DNA from: Dyella sp. 2HG41-7
GTDB lineage: Bacteria > Pseudomonadota > Gammaproteobacteria > Xanthomonadales > Rhodanobacteraceae
Assembly (NCBI RefSeq): GCF_021390675.1
Contig: NZ_JAJEJV010000004.1
Location: 3,534,001-3,598,000 of the forward strand
Reading direction: 5' to 3'
DNA: 64,000 nt
Shown: positions 43,184 through 54,704 of the stretch, piece after piece
How the letters are laid out: the number at the start of each line of letters is the position of its first letter
How positions within the stretch are numbered: position 1 is the first letter of the stretch
The notes under the pieces: model-generated
Database searches by the model: none
What the model was told of the DNA's origin: nothing
Seen by the model: the letters and a program-made list of their open reading frames with translations, nothing else
Translations under genes and position numbers: made by a program

Positions 43184-44163
43184 GCCGCAGCACCTTTCCA
43201 GCGCGGCCACAACAGACCCGACAGCAGACACAGCGCAGAGATCGCAAGCGGAAGGCGGAACCACTCATGGTGCATGCGGAACGTGGGGCCTTGCTGCGGC
43301 ATCGGCTCCAGTGCGTCGATGGCGCGATACGCATCGGCCAGCTGATTGCCGTCCGTGGCGCGATAAAATTGCCCACCCGTTTCACGCGCGATATACGTCA
43401 GCATGTCCGCGTCCAGATCGGCAGACGGGTTGATGACACTGTCGCCAAAAAAGCCAGGAACCGTCATGCGCGTTGCGCCAATGCCGATGGTGTAGACGCG
43501 CACCCCGGCCGCTTTTGCGGCGCGCGCGGCGACTTGCGGCGTGATGCTGCCGGAATTATTCACACCGTCCGTTAGCAAAATCAGCACGCGCGCTTGATGT
43601 GGCAATGCGGCCAAACGCTTCACTGCCACGGCGATAGCATCGCCGATGGCGGTTTCGGTGCCAGGCAATCCGACCACAGCGCTTTGCAGTTGCGCACGCA
43701 CGGCATTGAGATCGTACGTCAACGGCGTAACGAGAAATGCGTGCGTACCAAAGAGAACGAGGCCAAGTTCGTCGCCGCTGCGACGCGAAATGAAATCGCT
43801 GGCGATGGCTTCGACGGCGTCGAAGCGACTGAGCTGCTGTCCACCCAGCTGCATATCCGGCGTCTGCATGCTGCCGGACAAATCGACCGCCATCATCATC
43901 GCGCGCCCGCTGTGTGTTTGCGCCTGTGGCGGACCGATATGCTGCGGCCGGGCTGCGGCAACGAGCAGGCTCAACCAACCGATGGTCAATAACCAAGGCG
44001 CTGCGCTTCGGGCGGAGACCTGATTATTTGCGCCCCACTCAAGCAAAGCATGCGGCAATCGCAACGCCTGTCCGGGCGACGCCGGGCGCCATAGGCGCCA
44101 TACCAGCCAAGGCAATGGCAATAGCGCAAACATCCACGGCCACGCGAATTCAAACATGGCCAA
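43180..44163 (-). CDS. batA: BatA: VWA-domain membrane protein
   Basis: A 327-residue protein with helices near 5-22 and 55-72, a VWA domain with an intact MIDAS (D94-L-S-G-S98, then LLTDGVNNSG), and a C-terminal helix. The domain faces the periplasm. A second ATG lies two codons downstream at 44157. Its start lies inside the end of the DUF4381 gene. In Bat systems it is thought to work with the other VWA protein and the MoxR ATPase. Confidence 0.92.
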   Translation of the reverse strand: MAMFEFAWPWMFALLPLPWLVWRLWRPASPGQALRLPHALLEWGANNQVSARSAAPWLLTIGWLSLLVAAARPQHIGPPQAQTHSGRAMMMAVDLSGSMQTPDMQLGGQQLSRFDAVEAIASDFISRRSGDELGLVLFGTHAFLVTPLTYDLNAVRAQLQSAVVGLPGTETAIGDAIAVAVKRLAALPHQARVLILLTDGVNNSGSITPQVAARAAKAAGVRVYTIGIGATRMTVPGFFGDSVINPSADLDADMLTYIARETGGQFYRATDGNQLADAYRAIDALEPMPQQGPTFRMHHEWFRLPLAISALCLLSGLLWPRWKGAAA

Positions 44164-44653
44164 CGTCCGCGGGTTTGATACGTCGCACTGCCGTCCGCAG
44201 CCATCGCTCCACCGCTGCCTCGATTACGGGACGATCAAAAGCAGCTTTCGGCTGATACATCCGCGCTTCGAGCATCATCAGGGTGTCGAGCGTTGTCGCA
44301 TCGACGGGCACTTGCGCTAAAACGCGTCGCCACTCTTCTCCCTGGGCATGATGCGCATTGCTTGCGTATTGCCACGCAGCGCGGCGCAAAAGTTGATGTA
44401 ACGAAGCGGCGTACGCCGCCTCGTCGTGCGCATAACGGTCCGCCAAGTGACGCACCTCGGCCATGACTCGCGTTCGCCAATGGCGCCGATGTCTGGTGCG
44501 CCGATAGAAGAAAAAGGCCAGCACAAAGCCGACGCACACGATGACGAAAAGCAACCACCACCCGGGAGCGGGCGGCCACCATGGCGGGTTGGGCGGAAGA
44601 TGAATATCGCGCAGCGGTAGATCGGGTGGCGACTGCGGAAAATGTCCGGTCAT
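44150..44653 (-). CDS. DUF4381 membrane protein of the MoxR-Bat operon
   Basis: A 167-residue protein with a proline-rich N-terminus (LPLRDIHLPPNPPWWPPAPGWW), one membrane helix at about 31-49, and a soluble helical tail. This is the usual DUF4381 form found between DUF58 and VWA genes in MoxR operons. Its ATG overlaps the DUF58 stop by ATGA. Its role is unknown apart from that context. Confidence 0.88.
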   Translation of the reverse strand: MTGHFPQSPPDLPLRDIHLPPNPPWWPPAPGWWLLFVIVCVGFVLAFFFYRRTRHRRHWRTRVMAEVRHLADRYAHDEAAYAASLHQLLRRAAWQYASNAHHAQGEEWRRVLAQVPVDATTLDTLMMLEARMYQPKAAFDRPVIEAAVERWLRTAVRRIKPADVGHV

Positions 44654-45582
44654 CGTCGTGCCCCCGCGTTGCGCAGCAAGGCGGACACGGCATCCAACGG
44701 GTCAATCGCGGTGTCGATCACGCGAAACGGAATACCTAATGACGTCGCCATCGTGGATAGCTTGGCTTGTCCGGCACCGAGTCGTTGCTGAAAAGTCTCT
44801 CGTTGCTGGGGGGAACGCAACGTTATATTGCGAAGCTCACCATCGTGTTCGATCGGATAGCTTCCCGGTGGCGCTGGCTTCAACTCCAGTTCGTCGGCAA
44901 CGATCAAGATGCGTACAGCCGTATGCCGCATCATTTCCAACAACCGATTGCGCGCGGATTCGTCGCTACTGTGCCCATCGCTGATCAGCAAGACGCGGTT
45001 TGCGCCCTGCTGAAGCTTGATGACGTGCTGCAATGCCGAGGAAAGCGACTCACCTTGATGGAGCGACTGGGCATCGTATTTTGCGAGCGCGCCGCATACG
45101 TCCAAGGCTCCATGCACGCCACCACGCGGACGCTGCAGAAATCGGCTTTCACCGAATGCCATCAGGCCCACGCGTTCGCCAGCTTTGACGGCATACCACG
45201 CAGCCAGCGCGGCCGCGCGCGCGGCTTGGACAGATTTGAAACGTACCCGTGTACCAAAACGCATGCTTGGATGTTGGTCCAGCAGGATCAACAACTGCCC
45301 TTCGCGCTCTTCCTGAAACAATTTGGTGTGAAGACGCCCACTGCGCGCCGTCAAACGCCAATCCAATCGACGCACGTCGTCGCCCGGCTGATACGCGCGC
45401 GATTCCGCGTAGTCCATACCGCGGCCATACAAACGACTCGATTGCGTGCCCACGCGCGTTGCGCGACTGTCCTGTGGCGGCATCCGCATTCGGGTCACTC
45501 GACCGCGCAACGCAATAAGTTCCGCCAGCGATACACGCACGCGCCCATCGCCGTCCGCTTGATGACTGACCACGGCGCTCAC
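44650..45582 (-). CDS. DUF58-domain protein of the MoxR-Bat operon
   Basis: A 310-residue soluble protein with a DUF58/VWA-like fold. GRGMDYAESRAYQPGDDVRRLDWRLTARSGRLHTKLFQEERE near 55-95 is the family core, and LLILLDQHPSM takes the place of a MIDAS-like strand. It overlaps moxR and the DUF4381 gene by ATGA at both ends. DUF58 proteins are standard partners of MoxR ATPases. Confidence 0.92.
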   Translation of the reverse strand: MSAVVSHQADGDGRVRVSLAELIALRGRVTRMRMPPQDSRATRVGTQSSRLYGRGMDYAESRAYQPGDDVRRLDWRLTARSGRLHTKLFQEEREGQLLILLDQHPSMRFGTRVRFKSVQAARAAALAAWYAVKAGERVGLMAFGESRFLQRPRGGVHGALDVCGALAKYDAQSLHQGESLSSALQHVIKLQQGANRVLLISDGHSSDESARNRLLEMMRHTAVRILIVADELELKPAPPGSYPIEHDGELRNITLRSPQQRETFQQRLGAGQAKLSTMATSLGIPFRVIDTAIDPLDAVSALLRNAGARR

Positions 45583-46574
45583 GGTAGCGGGACAAGATCC
45601 AGCAAACGGTGGATGACTCTTTCGCTGCGAACACCTTCCGCCTCGGCTTCATAGCTGAGCAGCACGCGATGGCGCAGTACTTCGTACACCACCGCGTGCA
45701 CGTCTTCCGGCAGCGCAAAGTCGCGACCATTCAACCATGCGTGAGCACGGGCGCAACGATCCAATGCGATGGTTGCGCGCGGGCTGGCCCCCCAGGCAAT
45801 CCATCGCTTCAATTCCTGACCATAACGACCGGCATCGCGAGTTGCGAGCACTAATTGCGTCAGATATTGCTCCAAGGCGGGTGCCACGTGCACGTTCAAC
45901 ACGGCATCGCGCGCAGCGAAGACATCTTCTTGCGTCACCAACGGAACAGTTGGGGTGGAGGGATGCATCGGTTCGCGGGCCTGCTGACGCGCGAGACGCA
46001 GGATGGCCAACTCCGAAGCAGCGTCGGGGTAGCCAATCGTCACATGCATCACGAAGCGATCAAGCTGTGCTTCCGGCAACGCGAACGTGCCTTCCTGCTC
46101 GATTGGATTCTGCGTCGCCATCACCATAAACAAGTCGGGCAAGTGCCAGGTATTTCGTCCGACCGTGATTTGCCGCTCAGCCATCGCCTCCAGCAGCGCC
46201 GATTGCACTTTCGCGGGCGCGCGGTTGATTTCATCGGCCAGCACGATGTTGTGAAACAGCGGGCCCCGCTCGAATTCGAAGCTACCGGATTGCGGCCGGA
46301 ATACGTCGGTGCCGGTAAGGTCGGCAGGCAACAGATCTGGCGTGAATTGCACGCGATGGAAGTCAGCGTCAATGCATCCTGCCAAAGCTTTAACGGCGGT
46401 GGTTTTGGCGAGGCCAGGCGCACCTTCGACCAGCAGATGGCCATCGGCGAGCAAAGCGATCAACAAGCAGTCGATAAGCTTTGGCTGCCCGATGACCTGC
46501 TGCTGCAAGGCACTGCGGAGACCAGAAAACGCTTGCTGAAGACGCCCAGACGTGGGGACTTGGGGCATATCCAT
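45579..46574 (-). CDS. moxR: MoxR-family AAA+ ATPase
   Basis: A 331-residue chaperone-like ATPase. Walker A is EGAPGLAKTT (50-59), Walker B IVLADEINRAP, sensor 1 ATQNPIEQEGTF, and an arginine-finger region lies further on. It is the first gene of the six-gene chain moxR-DUF58-DUF4381-batA-batB/C-batD, in which most junctions are ATGA overlaps. MoxR ATPases are thought to fold or activate VWA proteins encoded beside them. Confidence 0.95.
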   Translation of the reverse strand: MDMPQVPTSGRLQQAFSGLRSALQQQVIGQPKLIDCLLIALLADGHLLVEGAPGLAKTTAVKALAGCIDADFHRVQFTPDLLPADLTGTDVFRPQSGSFEFERGPLFHNIVLADEINRAPAKVQSALLEAMAERQITVGRNTWHLPDLFMVMATQNPIEQEGTFALPEAQLDRFVMHVTIGYPDAASELAILRLARQQAREPMHPSTPTVPLVTQEDVFAARDAVLNVHVAPALEQYLTQLVLATRDAGRYGQELKRWIAWGASPRATIALDRCARAHAWLNGRDFALPEDVHAVVYEVLRHRVLLSYEAEAEGVRSERVIHRLLDLVPLP

Positions 46575-46652
46575 CCGAAAATCCTGTACTGCTTGATGAA
46601 ATGTGAGACCGCCGCCTGCGAGGAAAGTTTGACGCTTGGAGGTCTACAACGC

Positions 46653-46682
46653 AAAAAGGGCGGCACACTGGCCGCCCTTTTT
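46653..46682 (-). terminator. Intrinsic terminator after pilQ
   Basis: AAAAAGGGCGGC (46653-46664) and GCCGCCCTTTTT (46671-46682) form a 12-bp stem with a 6-nt loop and T tracts on both strands. It lies 20 nt past the pilQ stop and about 80 nt upstream of moxR, so it separates the two operons. Confidence 0.85.
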
Positions 46683-46702
46683 GTTATTTCACACGTTCGA
46701 GC

Positions 46703-48883
46703 TTACTGAAGACTCTCGCTCAGAATGCGCGGGGTCACGAAGATCAGCAGTTCGTCTTTGTCGTTAATACGTTGCGTGTTGCGGAATAGCACGCCCAAGA
46801 CCGGGATATCTCCAAGACCAGGAACCTTGGCGACCGACGTGGTCTTGTTGACTTCGTAGATACCACCCAGCACCACCGTTTGTCCGTTATCCACAAGCAC
46901 CGACGTATTGAGCGAACGTGTATCGATCACCGGAACCTGGCCGCTGCCCGGCACCGTGATGTAGTGATCGAGCGAGTCTTTGTTCACGTTGATCGCGAGA
47001 TAGACGCGATTATCCGCAGTAATCGTCGGCGTGACTTTGAGTTCGAGCACAGCGTCCTTGAAGGCAACGGTCGCCGTTCCGGTCGCACCGCCGCCAGTGG
47101 AGGTGTTCTGATAAGTGACGTAACCGATTTCCTGACCTTGGCGGATATCTGCTTCTTGCTGGTTGGCGGTAATCACACGCGGACTCGAAACGAGCTGGCT
47201 GCGCCCTTCGGTTTGTGCGGCAGACAACTCAAGATCGAGCGCATAGTTCTTCCCGAGAATTGCGGCAGCCAACGTTGATGCAGTGCCCGTTGTGGGTGCT
47301 GCAGGCAGATTCACATTCAAACCGCCATTGGCGCCCTGCGTGCCGGTAACCGTGCTGCCAAGCTGCAAAACCTGCCCACTTGGGTTGGTACGACTACCAC
47401 TTACACCCCACTGAACGCCAAGGTCGCGCTCGAAGTCGTCGGTAGCGATGACAATGCGCGATTCGATCAGCACTTGCTGCACCGGCCGATCCAGCTGCGC
47501 AACAATACCGCGTAGCTCTGCGGTTTTCTCGGCCGTATCGTTGATCAACAAGGTATTGGTGCGTTGATCGAAGGTGACGCTGCCACGGGGCGAGAGGAAG
47601 CCACGGTGTTGAGCTGCTTCACCGCTACCTCCGCTGCCACCGGCGCCGCTCACACTCTGCATGCTTCCCGTCGTCAGCAACTTGGCAATGTCTTGCGCCT
47701 TACCGTAGCTGATCGGAAGGTACGTCGTTACAAGCGGAGCTGTGTCCTGCGCTTTGAAACGCGCATCAGCCACGTTTTGTTCGTAATTGGCCAATTCCTT
47801 CTGCGGAGCTATCCAGATCACATTGCCGTCGCGACGCTTATCCAAGTCTTTGGAACGCAGAATCACATCAAGCGCTTGATCCCAAGGTACGTTGACGAGC
47901 CGCAGGGTGACGCTGCCGCCTACGGTATCGGAAGCAACAAGGTTCAAACCCGATACGTCGGCCAACAATTGCAGCGCCGATCGCACGGGGATGTCCTGGA
48001 AGTTGAACGTCACACGACTACCGCTATAAACCGGCTGCGCATCGGACGCCGGATTGGTGTCCTTGGACGACTGCTTCTTCGGCGTCACTTCAACGACGTA
48101 TTGATTGGCCGTCTGATACGACGAAGTCTCCACCTCGCCACTGAATGCGATATCGATGTGCGTGCCATTTGGCGTGGCGCGCGGCGAAATCGATTGCACT
48201 GGCGTGGCGAAATCGAGCACATTCAGACGTTTCGCTTGATCAGCCGGCAATTGGACATTGCTTATGTCCACGCCGATGTTATCGCTCTGGCGGTGCATGT
48301 TTGCGCTCGCGCCGGAACCGTTGAAGTTGATCAATACTCGACCGGAACCGTTAGCGCCGCGCTGGAAATCGATATTGGTGATAGCCGGACCGTTCATGGC
48401 CGAAGGCAATGCCTTTGACGGATCGATCGTGGCAGCCGTCGTCACCGGCTGCGACTGCGTACCGTTATTGACCACCAACACCAAGCTGTTGCCTTCTACA
48501 TGCGACTTGTAGGAAGACGCCTGAAGCAATTCAACAACCACGCGAGTACGCCCGCCTGCGGACACCGCCGATACGCCGGAGGTGGTACCGATGCCGACAT
48601 CCTGGTGCCGGGCCGCATCGTTCGCGGTATCCGGAAGATCGATCGCGATGCGCGGCGGTGTTTCCGTTGTGAAGATATTGGGCTGCGGAACTTGGCCGTT
48701 GTCGAAATTCATACGCACTTCGACGCGACCACCCGGCAAGCTCTTGTAGGTGATGTTTTGCAGCGTACTAGTCGCGGTGGCGGCGTTCGCCCAAGCGGCA
48801 GCGCCCAGCACCATGACGGTCATCAGGCAACGGCTGGCCAGGTGCATGGCACGACTCCGGACTGGTTTGATGGTATTAGTCAT
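46703..48883 (-). CDS. pilQ: Type IV pilus secretin PilQ
   Basis: A 726-residue outer-membrane secretin from the ATG at 48883, 19 nt after the pilP stop; the frame is open further upstream inside pilP. A signal peptide ends AWANAATATS. AMIN-type domains (about 45-280) bind peptidoglycan, a secretin/TonB short N-terminal domain starts near RSALQLLADVSGLNLVA, and the C-terminal secretin pore contains VPGLGDIPVLGVLFRN. It lets the pilus fibre cross the outer membrane and is last in pilMNOPQ. Confidence 0.95.
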   Translation of the reverse strand: MTNTIKPVRSRAMHLASRCLMTVMVLGAAAWANAATATSTLQNITYKSLPGGRVEVRMNFDNGQVPQPNIFTTETPPRIAIDLPDTANDAARHQDVGIGTTSGVSAVSAGGRTRVVVELLQASSYKSHVEGNSLVLVVNNGTQSQPVTTAATIDPSKALPSAMNGPAITNIDFQRGANGSGRVLINFNGSGASANMHRQSDNIGVDISNVQLPADQAKRLNVLDFATPVQSISPRATPNGTHIDIAFSGEVETSSYQTANQYVVEVTPKKQSSKDTNPASDAQPVYSGSRVTFNFQDIPVRSALQLLADVSGLNLVASDTVGGSVTLRLVNVPWDQALDVILRSKDLDKRRDGNVIWIAPQKELANYEQNVADARFKAQDTAPLVTTYLPISYGKAQDIAKLLTTGSMQSVSGAGGSGGSGEAAQHRGFLSPRGSVTFDQRTNTLLINDTAEKTAELRGIVAQLDRPVQQVLIESRIVIATDDFERDLGVQWGVSGSRTNPSGQVLQLGSTVTGTQGANGGLNVNLPAAPTTGTASTLAAAILGKNYALDLELSAAQTEGRSQLVSSPRVITANQQEADIRQGQEIGYVTYQNTSTGGGATGTATVAFKDAVLELKVTPTITADNRVYLAINVNKDSLDHYITVPGSGQVPVIDTRSLNTSVLVDNGQTVVLGGIYEVNKTTSVAKVPGLGDIPVLGVLFRNTQRINDKDELLIFVTPRILSESLQ

Positions 48884-48902
48884 TGCATCAGCCCCTGTAA
48901 TC

Positions 48903-49436
48903 CTAATTCGCCTCGAGTGCGATGCTGGCCGGACGTTCCATCCAGCCGCCATTGCCGTTGGAAACCAATTCGACCAGCTCGATCCGATCACCGTCGATGG
49001 CGGTGACGCGGCCGTAGTTCTGGCCCATGTATTCGCTGACGTGAACGCGATGGATAACGCCACCGGGATCTTTGACCAGCGCTTCTGTCTTAGCGCCAGC
49101 ACCGATCGTGCCAACCATCCTCAAGCTATCCAAAGAAAACGCTTCAAGAGGTTCGCGTACTCGACCCGCATCCGGCCGTGGCCCAGTGTTCTGGTTGAGT
49201 TCGTCCGCACTCGGACTGAACGGATCGCGCTTTTCCTGATCGCTATACGTAAACGTTTCGAAAGTTTTGATGACCGGCAAAGCAGGAATTGGCGCGCCAC
49301 GCTTGGCTTTCTCTTGCGCAACCCAGTCGCGCAGATCGGACATGCCACGAGTGCAGCCCCCAAGCACGAGTGCGGTGGCGATCAGCAGCGATAACTTCAT
49401 CAAACGCGCAGGCTTTATGGCAGTCATGACGCTCAT
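48903..49436 (-). CDS. pilP: Type IV pilus lipoprotein PilP
   Basis: A 177-residue lipoprotein with lipobox LGGC near residues 25-28. A proline-containing linker follows, then a C-terminal beta domain (about 100-170; SLRMVGTIGAGAKTEALVKDPGG). It ties PilN/PilO to the secretin. The ATG at 49436 overlaps the pilO stop (ATGA); an internal ATG at codon 5 is also possible. Confidence 0.94.
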   Translation of the reverse strand: MSVMTAIKPARLMKLSLLIATALVLGGCTRGMSDLRDWVAQEKAKRGAPIPALPVIKTFETFTYSDQEKRDPFSPSADELNQNTGPRPDAGRVREPLEAFSLDSLRMVGTIGAGAKTEALVKDPGGVIHRVHVSEYMGQNYGRVTAIDGDRIELVELVSNGNGGWMERPASIALEAN

Positions 49437-50098
49437 TTCCGCCCCCCTGCCTTCTTAGCCTTGCTGTTCGCTTCAGCTGTTTCGGAGTCGTCCAGATAGC
49501 GATAGGTTTTCACCGTACCCTGAAGCACCAGCAACTGGTTAGGACCAGGCTCCGCGCCTTTGCCTGGAGGATTTAGGGGTGTCAACGACACGTCGTGCAT
49601 GGTGAGAATCACCACGCGCGGCAACGATGCGACACCGCTGATGAAGGTACCGAACTGATGATAGGTGCCGATCATCTTCAGCTGGATCGGTTTTTCGGCA
49701 TAGAAGTCCTTTGGAACCTCGGTGCCGGGTTGGAACAATTCCTGCTGAAGACCCGCCGACAAGGCCGTTTGCGACACATCCACCAGCAGTTCAGGCATTT
49801 CCGTCTTGCTGGGCAGCTGGCGCAGCAACTGGCGCAACATGTCTTTCATCTCGTCGAGCTGCTGTTGCAGCGCTTCCAGATTGACCGACTTGGCCTGCTT
49901 ATCCGAAAACTCTTTCTTTAGCTGCTCTTCTTTACCGGCAAGACTCTGCAAGGAGTCTTGTTGATCGCTGATGACCGTATACCAGCCGATAAGCAAGATC
50001 AGAAGGAACAACAGCACAGTAAAGAACGTCTTAACCGACTTTGGCCAACCACCTACGTTGTTGCGGTCGAGACCGCGCAAATCGTCGAGAAGTTTCAT
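49433..50098 (-). CDS. pilO: Type IV pilus alignment protein PilO
   Basis: A 221-residue inner-membrane protein with a helix at about 24-43, a coiled coil at about 50-100 and a ferredoxin-like domain after it. It pairs with PilN in the alignment complex. Its ATG shares one base with the pilN stop (TAATG), which indicates coupled translation. Confidence 0.94.
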   Translation of the reverse strand: MKLLDDLRGLDRNNVGGWPKSVKTFFTVLLFLLILLIGWYTVISDQQDSLQSLAGKEEQLKKEFSDKQAKSVNLEALQQQLDEMKDMLRQLLRQLPSKTEMPELLVDVSQTALSAGLQQELFQPGTEVPKDFYAEKPIQLKMIGTYHQFGTFISGVASLPRVVILTMHDVSLTPLNPPGKGAEPGPNQLLVLQGTVKTYRYLDDSETAEANSKAKKAGGRK

Positions 50099-50819
50099 TA
50101 CGCGGCCCCTCCTTTGGCAGGTGCGGTACTTGGCTTGGCCGGCACCGCGGGGGTTGCAGGAGGTTTAGCGACCGCGGGTGCGGTTTGCGATGCACCGGGC
50201 ATTACTGTGGATGGCGAGGCAGCGCTTGTGCTTGAAGAGGCCGGCTCGGAGTTGGCGTTCTGCCCTGTTCCGTCATCCTTCGGCTTTTGCAGTGCAACCG
50301 TTAACCCGAAGCTGTACGGCATGCGCGAAGCATCATGCGAGTTTTCGGTCTTGCTTAGATCCGTCTGCCCCATCCACGGCGAGGCTTCGATGTTGCGCAT
50401 GTATTCGGCAACGCTTGCGTTGGATTGCGCTACGCCGCCGAGCACCATCTGATCGCCATTCTGCTTGATCGACGTCAGACGCGCCGCGCCCGGAATGGTT
50501 TTCACGAGCTCGTCGAACAAATGCACCATTTGCGAGCGATTCGCTTGCAGCTGCTCGATGATCTGCTTGCGCGCAAGCAACTGCGCACGCACTTTTTCCA
50601 GATCCTTGATCTTGTCCAGACGCCCGTCCACCTGCTTGATTTGATCCTGCAGGTACGCATTACGATTGTTCTGGTTGTCGATGCGCATATCCATCCAGAA
50701 CCACCACAACAGGAGTGCGCCCACGGCAACGACCGCGGCAACACCCAGCTGCGTGAAGAACTCGCGCTGGCGAATCTTGCGGCGCTCGGCACGCCAGGGA
50801 AGTAGGTTGATGCGTGCCA

Positions 50820-50820
<1 letters not shown>
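50098..50820 (-). CDS. pilN: Type IV pilus alignment protein PilN
   Basis: A 240-residue bitopic membrane protein starting MARINLLPWRAERRK, the conserved cytoplasmic motif that binds PilM. A helix lies near 22-43, a coiled coil follows, and then a periplasmic domain. The last 50 residues are Pro/Ala/Ser-rich, longer than in many relatives. The ATG at 50820 shares one base with the pilM stop (TGATG). Confidence 0.94.
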
Positions 50821-52130
<1,310 letters not shown>

Positions 52131-54656
52131 ATGACGCGAATTCTGAAGGCCCTACTGCGCTGGCTGCTGATTCTGGGCTTCAGCGGACTCCTCTTGATTA
52201 CCGCCGCTATCGGGGTCGCCTACTGGCTGGTCTCCCCCCGCATCCCGTCGGTGGACGTGCTCAAGGACTACCACATGCAGGTGCCCCTGCGCGTGCTGAC
52301 GTCCGATGGCAAGCTGATCGCAACGTTCGGCGAGACACGCCGTATCCCGGTCGCCATCGCCCAGGTGCCGGACATGGTCAAGCATGCGGTGCTGTCCGCC
52401 GAGGATGCCGACTTCTACAGCCACCCCGGCGTGGACTGGCGCGGCGTGATGCGCGCGGGCTTCCATGTGGTGGCCTCGGGCGGCAACAAGACCCAGGGCG
52501 GCTCCACCATTACCCAGCAGGTGGCCCGCAATTTCTTCCTGAGTCCTGAAAAGCTCTACTCGCGCAAGATGATCGAGATGTTCATCGCCCTGCGCATGGA
52601 GAACGAGCTCACCAAGGACCAGATCCTGGAGCTCTACCTTAATAAGATGTTTCTGGGTCACCGCTCCTACGGCGTGGCTGCCGCCGCCGAGTATTACTAC
52701 GGCAAGCGGCTGGATCAGCTCACCGTGGCTCAATGCGCGGCGATCGCCTCCACCTTCCAGCTGCCGTCGGCGGTCAATCCGCTGACCAACGTCTCGCGCC
52801 TGGTCGCCCGCCGTAACTGGGTGCTGGGCCAGATGCTGGAGCACCGATACATCAACCAGGCGCAGTATCAGCAGGCCATCAATGCGCCGGACGATGCCGC
52901 ACCGCACGAACAGCCCATCCAGGTGGATGCCCCCTATCTGGCCGAAATGGCGCGCCTCCAAGCCCTCGATCGCCTCGGCAACGACGCATTGACGGAAGGT
53001 TACGTCGTCAAAACCACCCTGATCAGCACGCGCCAGTTGGCAGCCGTGGCGTCCGTGCGCGATGGCTTGTCCATCTACGACCACCGTCACGGTTGGCGCG
53101 GCCCCGAAGCGCATGAAGAGCTGGCTCCCGGCGCCACCGACACTGACTACGGCAATTTGCTGTCGAGCTATTACGAGGTCGCTGGACTGAGCCCAGGCCT
53201 GGTTACCGCATCCTCGGCCTCCGACGCCATGGTCTATTTGCCGAACAAGCAAACCATCACGTTGGACCTCAAAGCCATGGATTGGGCGCGGGCTTACGTC
53301 AACGAAAACCGCACGGGTCCAACCCCTACCAAGGTCGATGCCGTGCTCAAGCGTGGCGACATCATTCGCGTGATTCAGGACGACAAGGGCGCGTGGCAAC
53401 TCACGCAGATTCCCAAGGCGCAGGCGGCGATGGTGTCGCTCAGCACCGAAGACGGCGCCATTCAATCGCTGGTTGGCGGCTTCAACTTCCAACGAAGCAA
53501 GTTCAACCGCGCCGTAATGGCGGCTCGCCAGCCGGGATCGAGCTTCAAACCTTTCATCTATTCGGCTGCTTTCGAGCGTGGCTTTACGCCCGCATCGATC
53601 ATTAACGACGCGCCGTTGGCGCTCCCCGATCCATCGCAGCCCAACGGCCTGTGGACACCGAGCAACGACGATAACAAGTTCGCCGGCCCGATGCGGCTGC
53701 GCGAAGCGTTGATCGAATCCAAGAACTTGGTATCGGTTCGCTTGCTCGACGCTATCGGCGTGCGCTATGCGCGCGATTACGTCACCCGTTTCGGCTTCCC
53801 GCTCGATGCGATGCCGAACAACTTGTCGATGGCGCTCGGCACCGCATCCGTGTCGCCGCTCAGCATGGCGCGCGGTTTTTCGGTGTTCGCCAATGGCGGC
53901 TACCTTGTCACGCCGTACTTCATCAGCGAAATCGACGACCGCGACGGCAAGCCCGTTTATGTCGCCAATCCGGCGCGCGCGTGCGCAGACTGTTCCGAGC
54001 GACTGCTGCAAAACACGCCGCCCGCGCCGCCGCCGGCCAGCATGCTGACCAATGGCGTATCGCCGAGCTCATCCAACGCGCCCGCACCTGCGACGAGCGT
54101 TGCTATGGCGGGCGAAACCACGCTTCCCGCGGATGCGCACAATGGCGCCGCAGCGCCGGTGCTTGCGCCTCACGTCATCGACATCCGCAACGACTTCCTG
54201 GTCACGTCGCTGATGAAAGACGTGATTCAATCGCCGATGGGTACGGGCTACGCCGCCAAATCGCTTAATCGCGGCGACTTGGCTGGCAAGACCGGTTCGA
54301 CCAACGACCATCGCGATGCGTGGTTCGTCGGCTTCAACGGCGATGTGTCGACCGCGGTATGGGTGGGCTTCGACGATTTCAGCTCGCTAGGCAAAGGTGA
54401 ATTCGGCGCCAAGGCGGCGTTGCCGATCTGGACCGATTACGTCGGCGACGTGTTGAAGGGACAACCCGAAAAAAGTCTGCCGATGCCGCCAGGCATCACC
54501 ACGATGCTGGTGAATCGCCAGAGCGGCCTGCCCACCGAACAGGGCGATCCGGATGCGATGCAGGAAATCTTCAAGGTCGAAGATATCGACCGCCTGCACA
54601 ATCAAGCGCAACAGCAGCAAAACCAGGATCAACAGCAGAGTAACGACATTTTCTAA
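52131..54656 (+). CDS. mrcA: Penicillin-binding protein 1A (bifunctional peptidoglycan synthase)
   Basis: An 841-residue class A PBP with an N-terminal membrane anchor (about 10-35). The glycosyltransferase domain contains SAEDADFYSHPGVD (catalytic Glu91) and QGGSTITQQVARN. An OB-like insert lies at about 310-420. The transpeptidase domain has GSSFKP (Ser470), SKN and KTGS (Lys720). A Pro/Ala-rich insert lies near 640-690, and the tail is Gln-rich. It builds and cross-links the peptidoglycan and sits divergent from pilMNOPQ, as in Pseudomonas. Confidence 0.96.
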   Translation: MTRILKALLRWLLILGFSGLLLITAAIGVAYWLVSPRIPSVDVLKDYHMQVPLRVLTSDGKLIATFGETRRIPVAIAQVPDMVKHAVLSAEDADFYSHPGVDWRGVMRAGFHVVASGGNKTQGGSTITQQVARNFFLSPEKLYSRKMIEMFIALRMENELTKDQILELYLNKMFLGHRSYGVAAAAEYYYGKRLDQLTVAQCAAIASTFQLPSAVNPLTNVSRLVARRNWVLGQMLEHRYINQAQYQQAINAPDDAAPHEQPIQVDAPYLAEMARLQALDRLGNDALTEGYVVKTTLISTRQLAAVASVRDGLSIYDHRHGWRGPEAHEELAPGATDTDYGNLLSSYYEVAGLSPGLVTASSASDAMVYLPNKQTITLDLKAMDWARAYVNENRTGPTPTKVDAVLKRGDIIRVIQDDKGAWQLTQIPKAQAAMVSLSTEDGAIQSLVGGFNFQRSKFNRAVMAARQPGSSFKPFIYSAAFERGFTPASIINDAPLALPDPSQPNGLWTPSNDDNKFAGPMRLREALIESKNLVSVRLLDAIGVRYARDYVTRFGFPLDAMPNNLSMALGTASVSPLSMARGFSVFANGGYLVTPYFISEIDDRDGKPVYVANPARACADCSERLLQNTPPAPPPASMLTNGVSPSSSNAPAPATSVAMAGETTLPADAHNGAAAPVLAPHVIDIRNDFLVTSLMKDVIQSPMGTGYAAKSLNRGDLAGKTGSTNDHRDAWFVGFNGDVSTAVWVGFDDFSSLGKGEFGAKAALPIWTDYVGDVLKGQPEKSLPMPPGITTMLVNRQSGLPTEQGDPDAMQEIFKVEDIDRLHNQAQQQQNQDQQQSNDIF

Positions 54657-54704
54657 AGTTTTACGGTAGTCTAGCCTCGGACGATGCAGCAGAGGGTCCG
54701 CAGC

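Noticed and set aside
52152-54011. 619-codon minus-strand open frame opposite ponA
   Set aside because: It is antisense to PBP1a, whose catalytic motifs are all present; the frame is long only because of codon bias.
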